A stretch of DNA of 47,680 nucleotides from an uncultured Clostridia bacterium (lineage in GTDB: Bacteria > Bacillota > Clostridia > Oscillospirales > Ruminococcaceae): positions 124,925 through 172,604 of the forward strand of contig CANQCK010000002.1 in assembly GCA_947589185.1 (NCBI GenBank). Direction: 5' to 3'. A program made the translations under genes and the position numbers. The notes beneath the pieces are model-generated. The model had not been told where the DNA came from. It did no database searches and was given only the letters and a program-made list of their open reading frames with translations. Below, one piece after another: positions 28,170-37,411 of the stretch. The stretch's first letter is position 1. Every line of letters begins with the position of its first letter.

Positions 28170-29099
28170 CTAGTCAGCAAACAAAGGCGTTGATAAGTAA
28201 CGGTCTCCCGTATCGGGAAGAAGTGCTACAATAGTTTTTCCCTTGTTTTCGGGTCGCTTTGCAAGCTCGGTTGCCGTCCATACAGCCGCACCTGAGGAAA
28301 TTCCTACTAAGAAGCCCTCCGCTCTTGCAATTTCTTTGCCTGTTTTGAATGCGTCGTCATTCTCGACTGTTATAATTTCATCGTATACGTCTGTGTCAAG
28401 AGTGTCGGGAACAAACCCTGCACCTATTCCTTGAATTTTGTGAGGACCGCTCTCGCCCTTTGATAGAACAGGTGATGATGCTGGCTCTACTGCGACAACC
28501 TTTACATCAGGGTTTTTAGACTTCAGATACTTGCCTGCTCCGCTTATTGTTCCGCCTGTTCCTATACCTGCAACAAATATATCAACCTTGCCGTTTGTGT
28601 CCTCCCAAATTTCAGGACCTGTCGTTGCGAAATGTACAGAAGGGTTGGCAGGGTTTACAAACTGACCCGGGATAAAGCTGTTAGGAATCTCCTTTGCAAG
28701 CTCATCAGCCTTTGCGATTGCACCTTTCATTCCCTTTGAGCCGTCGGTTAAAACAAGCTCTGCACCGAATGCTTTTAAAAGATTTCGTCTTTCAACACTC
28801 ATAGTTTCGGGCATTGTGATAATTATTCTGTAGCCTTTTGCAGTTGCCACAGAAGCCAGACCTATACCCGTGTTTCCGCTTGTAGGTTCAATAATTACCG
28901 AGTCAGGCTTTAAAAGACCTTTTTGTTCAGCGTCCTCAATCATTGCTTTGGCAATTCTGTCCTTAACGCTTCCAGCTGGATTGAAGTATTCTAGCTTCCC
29001 TACGATTTTTGCTTCAAGATTGTTTTTCTTCTCATAGTTTGAAAGCTCCAATAATGGAGTTCCTCCTATTAAATCTGTGATTTTTTTTGCAATAGCCAT
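28170..29099 (-). CDS. cysK: Cysteine synthase A
   Basis: PLP enzyme making cysteine from O-acetylserine and sulfide. The 309 residues have the cofactor Lys K46 in NPAGSVKDR, the substrate loop PTSGNTGIG, the phosphate loop [10 protein letters not shown] and GISSGAA. GGAGAA precedes the ATG. It is monocistronic between a consensus promoter and a strong terminator. It stands near the serine genes, which supply its precursor, but no serine acetyltransferase is present here. Confidence 0.97.
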   Translation of the reverse strand: MAIAKKITDLIGGTPLLELSNYEKKNNLEAKIVGKLEYFNPAGSVKDRIAKAMIEDAEQKGLLKPDSVIIEPTSGNTGIGLASVATAKGYRIIITMPETMSVERRNLLKAFGAELVLTDGSKGMKGAIAKADELAKEIPNSFIPGQFVNPANPSVHFATTGPEIWEDTNGKVDIFVAGIGTGGTISGAGKYLKSKNPDVKVVAVEPASSPVLSKGESGPHKIQGIGAGFVPDTLDTDVYDEIITVENDDAFKTGKEIARAEGFLVGISSGAAVWTATELAKRPENKGKTIVALLPDTGDRYLSTPLFAD

Positions 29100-29175
29100 A
29101 ATAATTTCTCCTTTTTATAAAATTGTTTAGGCTTTGGATTAATTCCTCAATTCCTATCTGTTTACTATGTTATAT

Positions 29176-29204
29176 ATTATATTCTGAAAAATTATATTTG
29201 TCAA
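29176..29204 (-). promoter_or_regulatory. Promoter of cysK
   Basis: Minus strand: TTGACA (29199-29204), 17-base spacer, TATAAT (29176-29181), both hexamers perfect. Between it and the gene is a repeated GAGGAATT/AGGAATT stretch of unknown meaning. Confidence 0.85.
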
Positions 29205-29328
29205 GGGATTTTTTAAAATTTTTATATTTTAGTGGAAAATAAATATATCTTAGTATAATTATTCTTTGCAGTGCCTGTTAAATCAGTAAAGTTTTAGGTG
29301 TATTATTAGGCAAACAGCGTAATTTTTC

Positions 29329-29357
29329 TTGACTTATTTTTGTTTATATTATAAAAT
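29329..29357 (+). promoter_or_regulatory. Promoter of glycyl-tRNA synthetase
   Basis: TTGACT (29329-29334), 17-base spacer, TAAAAT (29352-29357). The short leader leaves no room for a T-box. Confidence 0.6.
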
Positions 29358-29393
29358 ATATAGTAATATTTAATAAAATCAAGGAGAAAATTT

Positions 29394-30773
29394 ATGAACA
29401 ATACAGATAAGTCAATGGAAACAATAGTAAATCTCTGCAAACACAGAGGATTTATTTTTCCCGGAAGCGAAATTTACGGAGGTTTGGCAAACACTTGGGA
29501 TTATGGTCCTTTGGGAACAAGGCTAAAAAACAACGTCAAGGATACATGGAGAAAAAGATTTATTCAGGAGAGGGCGAACAGCTTTGAAGTTGACGCTGAT
29601 ATACTTATGAACCCAAGAGTTTGGGAGGCAAGCGGACACGTTACAAGTTTTTCTGACCCGCTGCTTGACTGCAAGGAATGTAAAATGCGTCACCGTGCAG
29701 ACAATCTTATTGACGACTTTGACCCGAACGCTCACGCAGACGGTATGACAAAAGAGGAAATGTTCGACTATATAAAGGAACATTCTATCCCCTGTCCGCA
29801 TTGCGGAAAGCACAATTTTACTGATATTCGTGAATTTAATCTAATGTTCCAGACATTTAGAGGAGTTACAAACGACAGCAAGAGTATTATCTATCTGCGT
29901 CCTGAGAATGCACAGGGAGAGTATGTGAACTTTCTCAATGTTCAGCGTTCAATGAGAGCAAAGCTACCATTTTCTATCGGTCAGATAGGCAAGGCGTTCA
30001 GAAATGAAATTACTCCCGGAAACTTTACTTTCAGAACAATTGAGTTTGAGCAGATGGAATTCCAGACTTTCTGCAAAGAGGGTGAAGACGCAGACTTGTA
30101 TGATTATTTCAAGGAATACGGAATGAATTACTTCAAGGATTTAGGTATTGATAAGGAACATCTTCGTTTTCACGACCATGAAAAGCTGGCACATTATGCT
30201 AAAGCCGCTTGTGATATTGAATTTTTGTTCCCATTCGGTTGGGGCGAAATCAACGGTACCCATAACCGAACAGACTTTGACCTTACACGGCATCAGGAAT
30301 ACAGCGGACAGAAGCAGGAGTATCTTGACCCTGAAACAAATGAAAAGTTTATACCATATATTATTGAGTCTACCTACGGTCTTGACCGTACTGTTCTTGC
30401 ACTTATCTGCGAGGCTTATGACGAAGAGGTTATAGATGAAGAAAAGAACGACACCAGAGTGGTACTTCATCTCAGTCCGGTTGTTGCACCTTATAAGGCA
30501 GCGGTATTACCTCTTTCAAAGAAGCTGTCAGAAAAAGCGGCTGAACTTCACAGCAGGCTTTCAAAGTCGTTTATGACTGATTTTGACGTCACAGGATCTA
30601 TAGGCAAACGCTACCGCAGACAGGACGAGATCGGAACGCCTTTCTGTATAACATACGATTTTGATTCATTAGAGGATAATTGCGTTACTGTTCGAGACAG
30701 AGATTCAATGGAGCAGGAAAGAATTAAAATTGATGAGTTGGAAAAGTATATTAAAGACAAAATAGAGTTTTAA
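29394..30773 (+). CDS. glyS: Glycyl-tRNA synthetase, single-chain class II
   Basis: Charges tRNA-Gly. The 459 residues are of the dimeric (eukaryote-like) type found in many Gram-positives rather than the two-subunit form. Signatures are [20 protein letters not shown], the zinc-knuckle cysteines around CKECKMRH and [11 protein letters not shown], motif 2 in [20 protein letters not shown], and the C-terminal anticodon domain ([15 protein letters not shown]). AAGGAG precedes the ATG. Monocistronic. Confidence 0.96.
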   Translation: MNNTDKSMETIVNLCKHRGFIFPGSEIYGGLANTWDYGPLGTRLKNNVKDTWRKRFIQERANSFEVDADILMNPRVWEASGHVTSFSDPLLDCKECKMRHRADNLIDDFDPNAHADGMTKEEMFDYIKEHSIPCPHCGKHNFTDIREFNLMFQTFRGVTNDSKSIIYLRPENAQGEYVNFLNVQRSMRAKLPFSIGQIGKAFRNEITPGNFTFRTIEFEQMEFQTFCKEGEDADLYDYFKEYGMNYFKDLGIDKEHLRFHDHEKLAHYAKAACDIEFLFPFGWGEINGTHNRTDFDLTRHQEYSGQKQEYLDPETNEKFIPYIIESTYGLDRTVLALICEAYDEEVIDEEKNDTRVVLHLSPVVAPYKAAVLPLSKKLSEKAAELHSRLSKSFMTDFDVTGSIGKRYRRQDEIGTPFCITYDFDSLEDNCVTVRDRDSMEQERIKIDELEKYIKDKIEF

Positions 30774-30785
30774 TAGCTTTAATCT

Positions 30786-30825
30786 TTCTAAGCAGGTGTT
30801 TACATAATGCCTGCTTAATTTATAT
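30786..30825 (+). terminator. Terminator of glyS
   Basis: TAAGCAGG (30789-30796) pairs with CCTGCTTA (30810-30817), followed by ATTTATAT. Confidence 0.7.
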
Positions 30826-30964
30826 ACTAACATTAATTCTTTGCTTAAAACAGAAAAAACCGGTGAGAAAAGGCGAATTTATTCTGTTTGTTTTGGTTTA
30901 ATGTGTTTTTAGGAAAGCATTTGCAAAGTTTACAAAATATTAATGATTAAAGGAAATAAAACAG

Positions 30965-30993
30965 TTGAAAAAGATATTAAAACACGTTACACT
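30965..30993 (+). promoter_or_regulatory. Probable promoter of guaB
   Basis: TTGAAA (30965-30970), 17-base spacer, TACACT (30988-30993). The -10 is imperfect. No purine riboswitch was recognised in the 240-base leader region. Confidence 0.45.
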
Positions 30994-31032
30994 GTAATTT
31001 AATATTATATTCAAATAAAGTCAAAGACCTGA

Positions 31033-32544
<1,512 letters not shown>

Positions 32545-32560
32545 CTGCATTATGAATTTA

Positions 32561-32599
32561 AAAAGCGGCATAGCGAAAGTTAATCGCTATGCCGCTTTT
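32561..32599. terminator. Bidirectional terminator between guaB and bioY
   Basis: A perfect 15-pair stem, AAAAGCGGCATAGCG (32561-32575) with its complement (32585-32599). The A and T arms provide a U tract in either direction for the convergent genes. Confidence 0.93.
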
Positions 32600-32612
32600 G
32601 TGTTTTATGAGC

Positions 32613-33155
32613 TTATACTTTAACATTTGCTTTTAACAGTGCTTTATTAATTGCAGTTGATAACGCTGTTGCACAAACCATTTTCAGCAAATCAACTAAT
32701 ATAAACGGAATAACGCATACAAGCAAAGCGTTTTTCACTGTACTTTTAGTTGATATAACAAACCAAAAAGTGCCTAAAGCGTACATTAGAATAAGAGATA
32801 AGATCATTCCAAAGCAGATAGAAAAAACATTTTTTCTTTTAAACAGAACAGCAGAAAATGAGATAATCAACACCATAAGCGGATATGCAAAAAGAAAGCC
32901 TCCTGTAGGTCCGATCAGCTTTTGGAAACCGCCTTCGTAGTTTGAAAAAACAGGTATGCCGACTGTGCCAATCAATATGTAAACAAGAGTAGATAAAACG
33001 GCTAATTGAGGAGGAAGAATTGCCCCTATAAGTAATATACAGAGCACTCCAAGCGATATAGGAACAGGTCCTATTGGAATAGAAATGGGGGCTAAAACAC
33101 AGGTTACAGCAGTTAGCACTGCGGCTATTGCGAGTTCTTTTAGTGATATTTTCAT
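32613..33155 (-). CDS. bioY: Biotin transporter substrate-binding subunit BioY
   Basis: S component of the ECF-type biotin importer. The 180 residues are nearly all hydrophobic, with about six membrane helices. The family signature region is IPIGPVPISLGVLCILLIGA, followed by YILIGTVGIPVFSNYEGG and LIGPTGGFLFAYP. It lies 43 bases downstream of birA on the same strand and is expected to share the BirA-controlled promoter. The energising subunits (EcfA, EcfA', EcfT) are not in the window. No biotin synthesis genes are seen, suggesting dependence on uptake. Confidence 0.95.
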   Translation of the reverse strand: MKISLKELAIAAVLTAVTCVLAPISIPIGPVPISLGVLCILLIGAILPPQLAVLSTLVYILIGTVGIPVFSNYEGGFQKLIGPTGGFLFAYPLMVLIISFSAVLFKRKNVFSICFGMILSLILMYALGTFWFVISTKSTVKNALLVCVIPFILVDLLKMVCATALSTAINKALLKANVKV

Positions 33156-33198
33156 AAATTTGTTTCCTTTCTAAAAGCCTAATATTTGCAGTTTAGGA

Positions 33199-34185
33199 TT
33201 AATTTGAATCATTCAGCCGAACACTTACTTCTCCGCTTGAAAGATGTTCAACAGTTTTATCTTTGTATTCAACTACGAGTCGGGCTTTGTCATCAATATC
33301 AATGGCTTTCGCTGTTTTATTACCGCTTGATTTTATAACTGTAATTTGCCTTCCGATTAAAAAACTCCTCTTTTTATACTCGTCAAGATAGTATTTTGAG
33401 CTTAAATTTTCCATCTGCTCTGCAAGCTCATTGAGTATTTCCGCAATAAGCCTGCACCGCATATTGCCTATGGTGTTATCTAAAAAACTGCCGGCAATGT
33501 TTTTTATTTCATCAGGGAAGCCGTCTTTCGGCTTTGAAATATTAACACCTATGCCGACAACGGCATATTCAAGTCTGCCCGATTCAAAATCCACAGAGGA
33601 CTCCGTTAAAATCCCGCAAACTTTTTTTTCGTCTACGAAAATATCGTTTACCCATTTAATTTTTGCTTTTTTATCGCATAGGTTTTCAATGGCTCTTGAA
33701 ACTGCAACTGCCGTCGAGGTTGTTATCAGCAGAGAATCCTCAATTGTCATTTTCGGTCTTAGCAGTACAGACATATAAATTCCCGTGCCATTCGGGGAGT
33801 AAAACGACCTTCCCATACGTCCTTTTCCTGCGGTTTGCTGCTCGGAAATTAAAACATAACCTTCTTTCGCCCCGTTATGGGCAATTTCTTTTAAAACGGT
33901 GTTGGTTGATGTAACAGATCTGCGAATATCAAGCGTAATTTTATTCTTGGTTTTTTCATTGAGAAAGGGCATTATGCCTGTCTTTGACAGAATACTGCTG
34001 TTTTCAGACAGAGAATATCCCTTGTTTGTAACAGCGTTAATTTCATATCCGTCATTTCTCAAGGACTTAACCGCTTTCCAGATCGCACCCCGTGAAACAT
34101 ACAATTTTTCAGCTAAAGCAGTACCGGAAATATTTTTACCCCTATTAAGTTCAAGTTCGTATAAAACCTGTTCTTTAAGCGTCAT
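33199..34185 (-). CDS. birA: Biotin-protein ligase and biotin repressor BirA
   Basis: Attaches biotin to carboxylases and, when charged with biotinyl-AMP, represses transport genes. The 328 residues have an N-terminal winged helix (about 1-60, ISGTALAEKLYVSRGAIWKA), the ligase core with adenylate-binding GKGRMGR (120-126) and KWVNDIF, and a C-terminal SH3-like domain. Presence of the helix-turn-helix makes it the bifunctional type. The operator at 34248-34279 in its own promoter indicates autoregulation together with bioY. Confidence 0.96.
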   Translation of the reverse strand: MTLKEQVLYELELNRGKNISGTALAEKLYVSRGAIWKAVKSLRNDGYEINAVTNKGYSLSENSSILSKTGIMPFLNEKTKNKITLDIRRSVTSTNTVLKEIAHNGAKEGYVLISEQQTAGKGRMGRSFYSPNGTGIYMSVLLRPKMTIEDSLLITTSTAVAVSRAIENLCDKKAKIKWVNDIFVDEKKVCGILTESSVDFESGRLEYAVVGIGVNISKPKDGFPDEIKNIAGSFLDNTIGNMRCRLIAEILNELAEQMENLSSKYYLDEYKKRSFLIGRQITVIKSSGNKTAKAIDIDDKARLVVEYKDKTVEHLSSGEVSVRLNDSN

Positions 34186-34225
34186 TTCAATACTCCAATT
34201 TCATTTGAATTTTCTGTTGTGTTTT

Positions 34226-34279
34226 ATGGTATCAGATAGCCGCTTGATTGTCAACCGATTTTAGCAAATAAGTCGACAA
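34226..34279 (-). promoter_or_regulatory. birA-bioY promoter with BirA operator
   Basis: Promoter on the minus strand: TTGACA (34249-34254), 17-base spacer, TACCAT (34226-34231). The operator on the plus strand is TTGTCAACC (34248-34256), 14 bases, AGTCGACAA (34271-34279), matching the known arrangement TTGTNAACC-spacer-GGTTNACAA with two mismatches in the second arm. The first arm covers the -35, so bound BirA would block polymerase. Confidence 0.85.
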
Positions 34280-34341
34280 TTATGTTTTATATTCACACAA
34301 AATCTCTCACATTCATACGATAATTTGAGAGGGTGAATATA

Positions 34342-34974
34342 ATGCTCGTAATAACCTTATTAGTGCTTGCGGTATGTATTGACAGCTTTGCGACTTCAAT
34401 AACCTACGGCATAGGAAAAATAAAAATACCGTTTCACTGCACGCTTTTAATAAACATTATCGGAGCGGCTATGCTTGCGGCGTCACTAATGCTGGCGGAT
34501 TTTATTTCTGACAGAATTTCAATAAACTCGATTAAAATTTTAAGCGGCGGACTTTTATTTATAATGGGTGCGGTCAATTTATTTTTCCCGTTTATAAAGA
34601 GCATTTTCACACACTGCAAGGGCAAAGAGCTGACGAATTTTGCTCTTGTGAAAAAATCAATACTTCTTGTGATTTTTTTAGATGAAACGAAAGCGGATTT
34701 GGATAAGTCAAAGAGCTTATCTGTTAAAGAGGCTTGCTTTCTGGGGGTGGCGTTATCGGTAGATTCTTTAGCGAGCGGGTTTTCAGGAGGCTTGGGAATA
34801 TGTCAAGGCTACTTTATTTACGGGGTTTTGCTTTGCTTCTTTTTGGGGCTTATAGGTATAAATCTGGGTGCAAAGATAGGAAGGTTAATTTCACTTAGGG
34901 TTTCAAATAGGCTTGATTTATCCTTTTTGAGCGGGATCCTCTTAATAATACTTGGTTTTACAAAGCTCAGATAG
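34342..34974 (+). CDS. ytaF: Sporulation membrane protein YtaF
   Basis: A six-helix membrane protein of the MntP-like/YtaF family, named for a role in sporulation in Bacillus; transported substrate unknown. From the ATG at 34342 it has 210 residues; an in-frame GTG at 34333 overlaps the GAGAGGGTG ribosome-binding site and is less likely. Signatures: VCIDSFATSITYG in the first helix, DETKADLDKSKSLSVKEA in the loop, and the second-half repeat GVALSVDSLASGFSGGLG. The N- and C-halves are internally similar around the two conserved Asp-Ser motifs. A CATACGAT upstream resembles a sigma-E -10, but no matching -35 was seen. Confidence 0.9.
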   Translation: MLVITLLVLAVCIDSFATSITYGIGKIKIPFHCTLLINIIGAAMLAASLMLADFISDRISINSIKILSGGLLFIMGAVNLFFPFIKSIFTHCKGKELTNFALVKKSILLVIFLDETKADLDKSKSLSVKEACFLGVALSVDSLASGFSGGLGICQGYFIYGVLLCFFLGLIGINLGAKIGRLISLRVSNRLDLSFLSGILLIILGFTKLR

Positions 34975-34992
34975 AAAAATAATAATTTTTAC

Positions 34993-35021
34993 TTGATTAT
35001 TTTTTTCAAATATGTTATCAT
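34993..35021 (+). promoter_or_regulatory. Promoter of the 35084 gene
   Basis: TTGATT (34993-34998), 17-base spacer, TATCAT (35016-35021), 63 bases before the TTG start. Confidence 0.5.
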
Positions 35022-35083
35022 TATCAAGGTTGGTTTTTAGGTTACCGATCAAAAGCACATTGGGCGTCATAAGGAGTGGTTTT

Positions 35084-35590
35084 TTGGCTGAGACGATAAC
35101 AAACTGGTTTACATCTACTTTCCCGTTCCTGCCAAAAGAAATGATTTTATTTTTCGTTTCTATGATACCTATAGTTGAGCTTAGGGGCGGATTGATCGTT
35201 GCACCGCTTTTACACATTCCAATGATAAAAGCTATATTATTCTGCATAGCAGGTAATTTGCTTCCCATTCCTTTCATACTGCTTTTTATAAACAAGATAT
35301 TAGAGCTTATGAAAAGGTGGAAATATACCAGACGATTTGCCCTCTGGCTGGAGGAAAAGCAAAATTCTCCGAAAGCCGACAAAATAAAAGAAGTAGAGTT
35401 TTTTGGACTTATGCTGTTTGTCGGAATACCTCTTCCGGGAACAGGTGCATGGACAGGTGCTTTGATTGCAGCACTTTTGGGGATTAAGCTGAAAAAAGCT
35501 ATTCCGGCGATACTGCTGGGGCTATTTCTTGCAACTGCGATAATGTGCTTTTTAACCTACGGAATACCTTGGGTAGTAAGGCTGTTCTAA
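35084..35590 (+). CDS. Small multidrug export-type membrane protein (COG2426)
   Basis: A membrane protein of the small multi-drug export family; the substrate is unproven. Starting at the TTG at 35084 it has 168 residues. This start is chosen because AAGGAG stands seven bases before it, while the upstream ATG (35012) lies within the promoter. Family segments: IPIVELRGGLIVAPLLH and IPLPGTGAWTGALIAALLGI, a repeated re-entrant-type motif, with about four hydrophobic stretches. The charged middle (KYTRRFALWLEEKQNSPKAD) is cytoplasmic by the positive-inside rule. Function in export is by family name only. Confidence 0.82.
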   Translation: MAETITNWFTSTFPFLPKEMILFFVSMIPIVELRGGLIVAPLLHIPMIKAILFCIAGNLLPIPFILLFINKILELMKRWKYTRRFALWLEEKQNSPKADKIKEVEFFGLMLFVGIPLPGTGAWTGALIAALLGIKLKKAIPAILLGLFLATAIMCFLTYGIPWVVRLF

Positions 35591-35694
35591 TTAATCTGGT
35601 TAAGACGGGAAACCGTTTTAATATATGCGGACAAGTGTGAAAAGCACCCGCCTCGGGATAGGATTTGACCCGTGTAAAAATATCAGATCCATAT

Positions 35695-35781
35695 GCGGAT
35701 ATGGCGGAATTGGCAGACGCGCTAGATTCAGGTTCTAGTCGGGGCAACTCGGTGCAGGTTCAAGTCCTGTTATCCGCACCA
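35695..35781 (+). tRNA. tRNA-Leu, anticodon CAG
   Basis: Acceptor stem GCGGATA/TATCCGC with encoded ACCA end. D arm GCGGAATTGGCAGACGC is followed by anticodon stem CTAGA/TCTAG with loop TTCAGGT, placing the anticodon CAG at 35729-35731 (reads CUG). A long class II variable arm (CGGGGCAACTCG) and a T arm with GGTTCAAGTCC complete the structure. All features are those of a leucine tRNA. It is a single tRNA, not a cluster. A GC-rich hairpin (GCGGC/GCCGC) follows the CCA. Confidence 0.97.
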
Positions 35782-35951
35782 GCGGCGAGCCGCCGCAGGC
35801 ATTGCCGCCTTTGGTAAATTCGCTAAAGTCGGTTATTTTTATACAACGGCGGGCTAGTACGGAAAAGGATGATTTCTGACCTTTAAAGATTACATTGTAA
35901 CCAGTCCCTTACTGAGATAATGTTTTAAGTTATTATGTTACGCAAAAAATA

Positions 35952-35980
35952 TTGAAAAAATAATTTTAACGTGCTATTAT
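35952..35980 (+). promoter_or_regulatory. Promoter of the ASCH gene
   Basis: TTGAAA (35952-35957), 17-base spacer ending ACGTGC, TATTAT (35975-35980). Near-identical to the promoter at 36418-36446. Confidence 0.65.
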
Positions 35981-36010
35981 GAAAATAATAAATTAAGAGG
36001 AAGTCAGCAT

Positions 36011-36355
36011 ATGGAACACATAATGAAACTAAGTCCATCACCGTTTCAAAGAATTCAGAGCGGAAAGAAAACCATTGAATTACGTTTATATGACGAAAAA
36101 AGAAAGAAAATTCAAATCGGTGACTATATTCGGTTTATCAATACAGATAACCCGAGTGAAACGCTAGTGGCAGAAGTCGTCAATCTTTTTGTTTTTGATT
36201 CCTTTGCAAAGCTTTACCGCAAGCTTCCGCTATTGGAGTGCGGATATACAGAACAGAATGTCAAAACAGCTTCTCCGAAAGATATGGAGGAGTATTATAC
36301 AAAGGAATTGCAGGAACAATACGGGGTCGTTGGTATTCAAATAAGGCTGATTTAA
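36011..36355 (+). CDS. ASCH-domain protein
   Basis: A 114-residue single-domain protein of the ASCH fold, a beta-barrel related to PUA domains and thought to bind RNA or modified nucleotides. The diagnostic N-terminal part is MKLSPSPFQRIQSGKKTIEL followed by RLYDEKRKKIQIGDYIRF, carrying the conserved Gly-Lys-Lys and Asp residues; some relatives hydrolyse acetylated cytidine, but that is not established for this subgroup. GAGGAAG precedes the ATG. It has its own promoter and terminator. It is AT-rich (about 35 percent GC), unlike the following gene. Confidence 0.88.
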   Translation: MEHIMKLSPSPFQRIQSGKKTIELRLYDEKRKKIQIGDYIRFINTDNPSETLVAEVVNLFVFDSFAKLYRKLPLLECGYTEQNVKTASPKDMEEYYTKELQEQYGVVGIQIRLI

Positions 36356-36389
36356 AATCACGTACTAAATCGGTACGTGATTTTTTTAT
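36355..36389 (+). terminator. Terminator of the ASCH gene
   Basis: AAATCACGTAC (36355-36365) and GTACGTGATTT (36373-36383) form a perfect stem ending in a T run. Confidence 0.88.
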
Positions 36390-36417
36390 ATCAACTATTG
36401 TCATACAAAGCTAAATG

Positions 36418-36446
36418 TTGAAATAACATTTTTAATGTGCTATTAA
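36418..36446 (+). promoter_or_regulatory. Promoter of the PHP gene
   Basis: TTGAAA (36418-36423), 17-base spacer ending ATGTGC, TATTAA (36441-36446). Confidence 0.6.
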
Positions 36447-36473
36447 GAAAAAATGAGAAGGGAGGCAATCGGT

Positions 36474-37322
36474 ATGGGTAAAATTGATCTGCATATTCAT
36501 ACCAGTGCATCGGATGGAACGTTCACTCCTCGTGAAACTGTAGAGCTTGCCGGGAAATTGGGTCTGTCAGCAATTGCTATTACTGACCATGATACAGTGG
36601 CAGGTGTGAAAGATGCACTTATCGCTGGGGAGGAATTGGGGGTAAAGGTCATTCCTGGTATCGAAATATCCGCAGGTTATGATGACGGTGTACATATACT
36701 GGGACTGTTTATTGACCCCAAATCTGTTGCGTTGCGTCCGGCACTGGACTGGGTTATAAGAGAGCGTGAGGCTCGCAATGAGAGAATTGTGAATGCAATG
36801 GTTTCAGACGGTATACCAATTTCTTTACAGGAACTTCAAACTGCTAATCCGAATGCAGTATTAGGTCGGCCTCATATTGCCCAGTGGCTGATGAATAACG
36901 GTTATGTATCCTCTATGGTCGAGGCCTTCGACCGCTATCTAGACAAGGGTCGGGTTTATTATCGCTCCAGACAGCGTATTCCATTGTCGGATGCTGTCAG
37001 TTGTATTCGCAATGCTGGGGGCGTGGCTGTTATTGCCCATCCATTGCAGTATGGTTACGAAGGGACGGAAATGGAGACTTTCATACGCACGTGTGTTGAT
37101 GAAGGTTGCCGGGCAATGGAGTGTATATACTCCGGCTACGGTAGAGAACAGCGGGAAATGCTTGTCTCGATGGCGGCTGAGTACGGTCTAGCAGTATCAG
37201 GCGGCAGTGATTTTCACGGTAAGCGTAAACCCCACATACAGATGGGTTGGGGTATTGACGGAGAGGTATCTGTGCCGGACTCTGTGTTAGAGGGGCTGCT
37301 GCAAATTGCAAAAAAATGCTAA
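36474..37322 (+). CDS. PHP-domain phosphoesterase (TrpH/YciV-like)
   Basis: Metal-dependent phosphoesterase. Relatives remove phosphate from 3',5'-nucleoside bisphosphates or degrade short RNA from the 5' end. From the ATG at 36474 it has 282 residues, chosen because GGGAGG lies eight bases upstream, giving MGKIDLHIHT; an in-frame ATG at 36453 lies before that site. Metal ligands: DLHIHTSASDG, ITDHDT, EISAG, AVIAHPL and the C-terminal SGGSDFHG. GC content, roughly 47-50 percent by eye, is clearly above all its neighbours, and codon choice is correspondingly different, a sign of acquisition from another genome. Confidence 0.92.
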   Translation: MGKIDLHIHTSASDGTFTPRETVELAGKLGLSAIAITDHDTVAGVKDALIAGEELGVKVIPGIEISAGYDDGVHILGLFIDPKSVALRPALDWVIREREARNERIVNAMVSDGIPISLQELQTANPNAVLGRPHIAQWLMNNGYVSSMVEAFDRYLDKGRVYYRSRQRIPLSDAVSCIRNAGGVAVIAHPLQYGYEGTEMETFIRTCVDEGCRAMECIYSGYGREQREMLVSMAAEYGLAVSGGSDFHGKRKPHIQMGWGIDGEVSVPDSVLEGLLQIAKKC

Positions 37323-37332
37323 AATATAAAAA

Positions 37333-37360
37333 TGAACCTTTTGATGTGATTTACTGTCTA
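37333..37360 (+). promoter_or_regulatory. ECF-sigma-type promoter before the sigma-fusion gene
   Basis: TGAACC (37333-37338) followed by TTTT, 16-base spacer, TGTCTA (37355-37360). This is close to classic ECF promoters (TGAAAC(C) ... CGTCTA) and unlike sigma-A hexamers. A perfect palindrome AAACCGGTTT (37369-37378) and a hairpin TTAGAT/ATCTAA (37378-37394) lie in the leader. It suggests autoregulation by the gene product. Confidence 0.6.
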
Positions 37361-37411
37361 TATAAGTGAAACCGGTTTTAGATAAGCAATCTAATCTAAA
37401 GAAGTGATATT

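Noticed and set aside
29205-29393. T-box or riboswitch before glycyl-tRNA synthetase (also sought before serS, cysK and guaB)
   Set aside because: No T-box core (TGGNACCGCG-like) and no recognisable riboswitch core; leaders are too short for serS and glyS.
34300-34341. Sporulation sigma-E promoter for ytaF (CATACGAT)
   Set aside because: The -10 resembles the consensus, but no -35 at the right distance was found, so it is only mentioned in the gene entry.
35782-36010. Integration site (att) after tRNA-Leu
   Set aside because: No second copy of the tRNA 3' end and no integrase are visible in the window; the GC-rich hairpin there is not sufficient.
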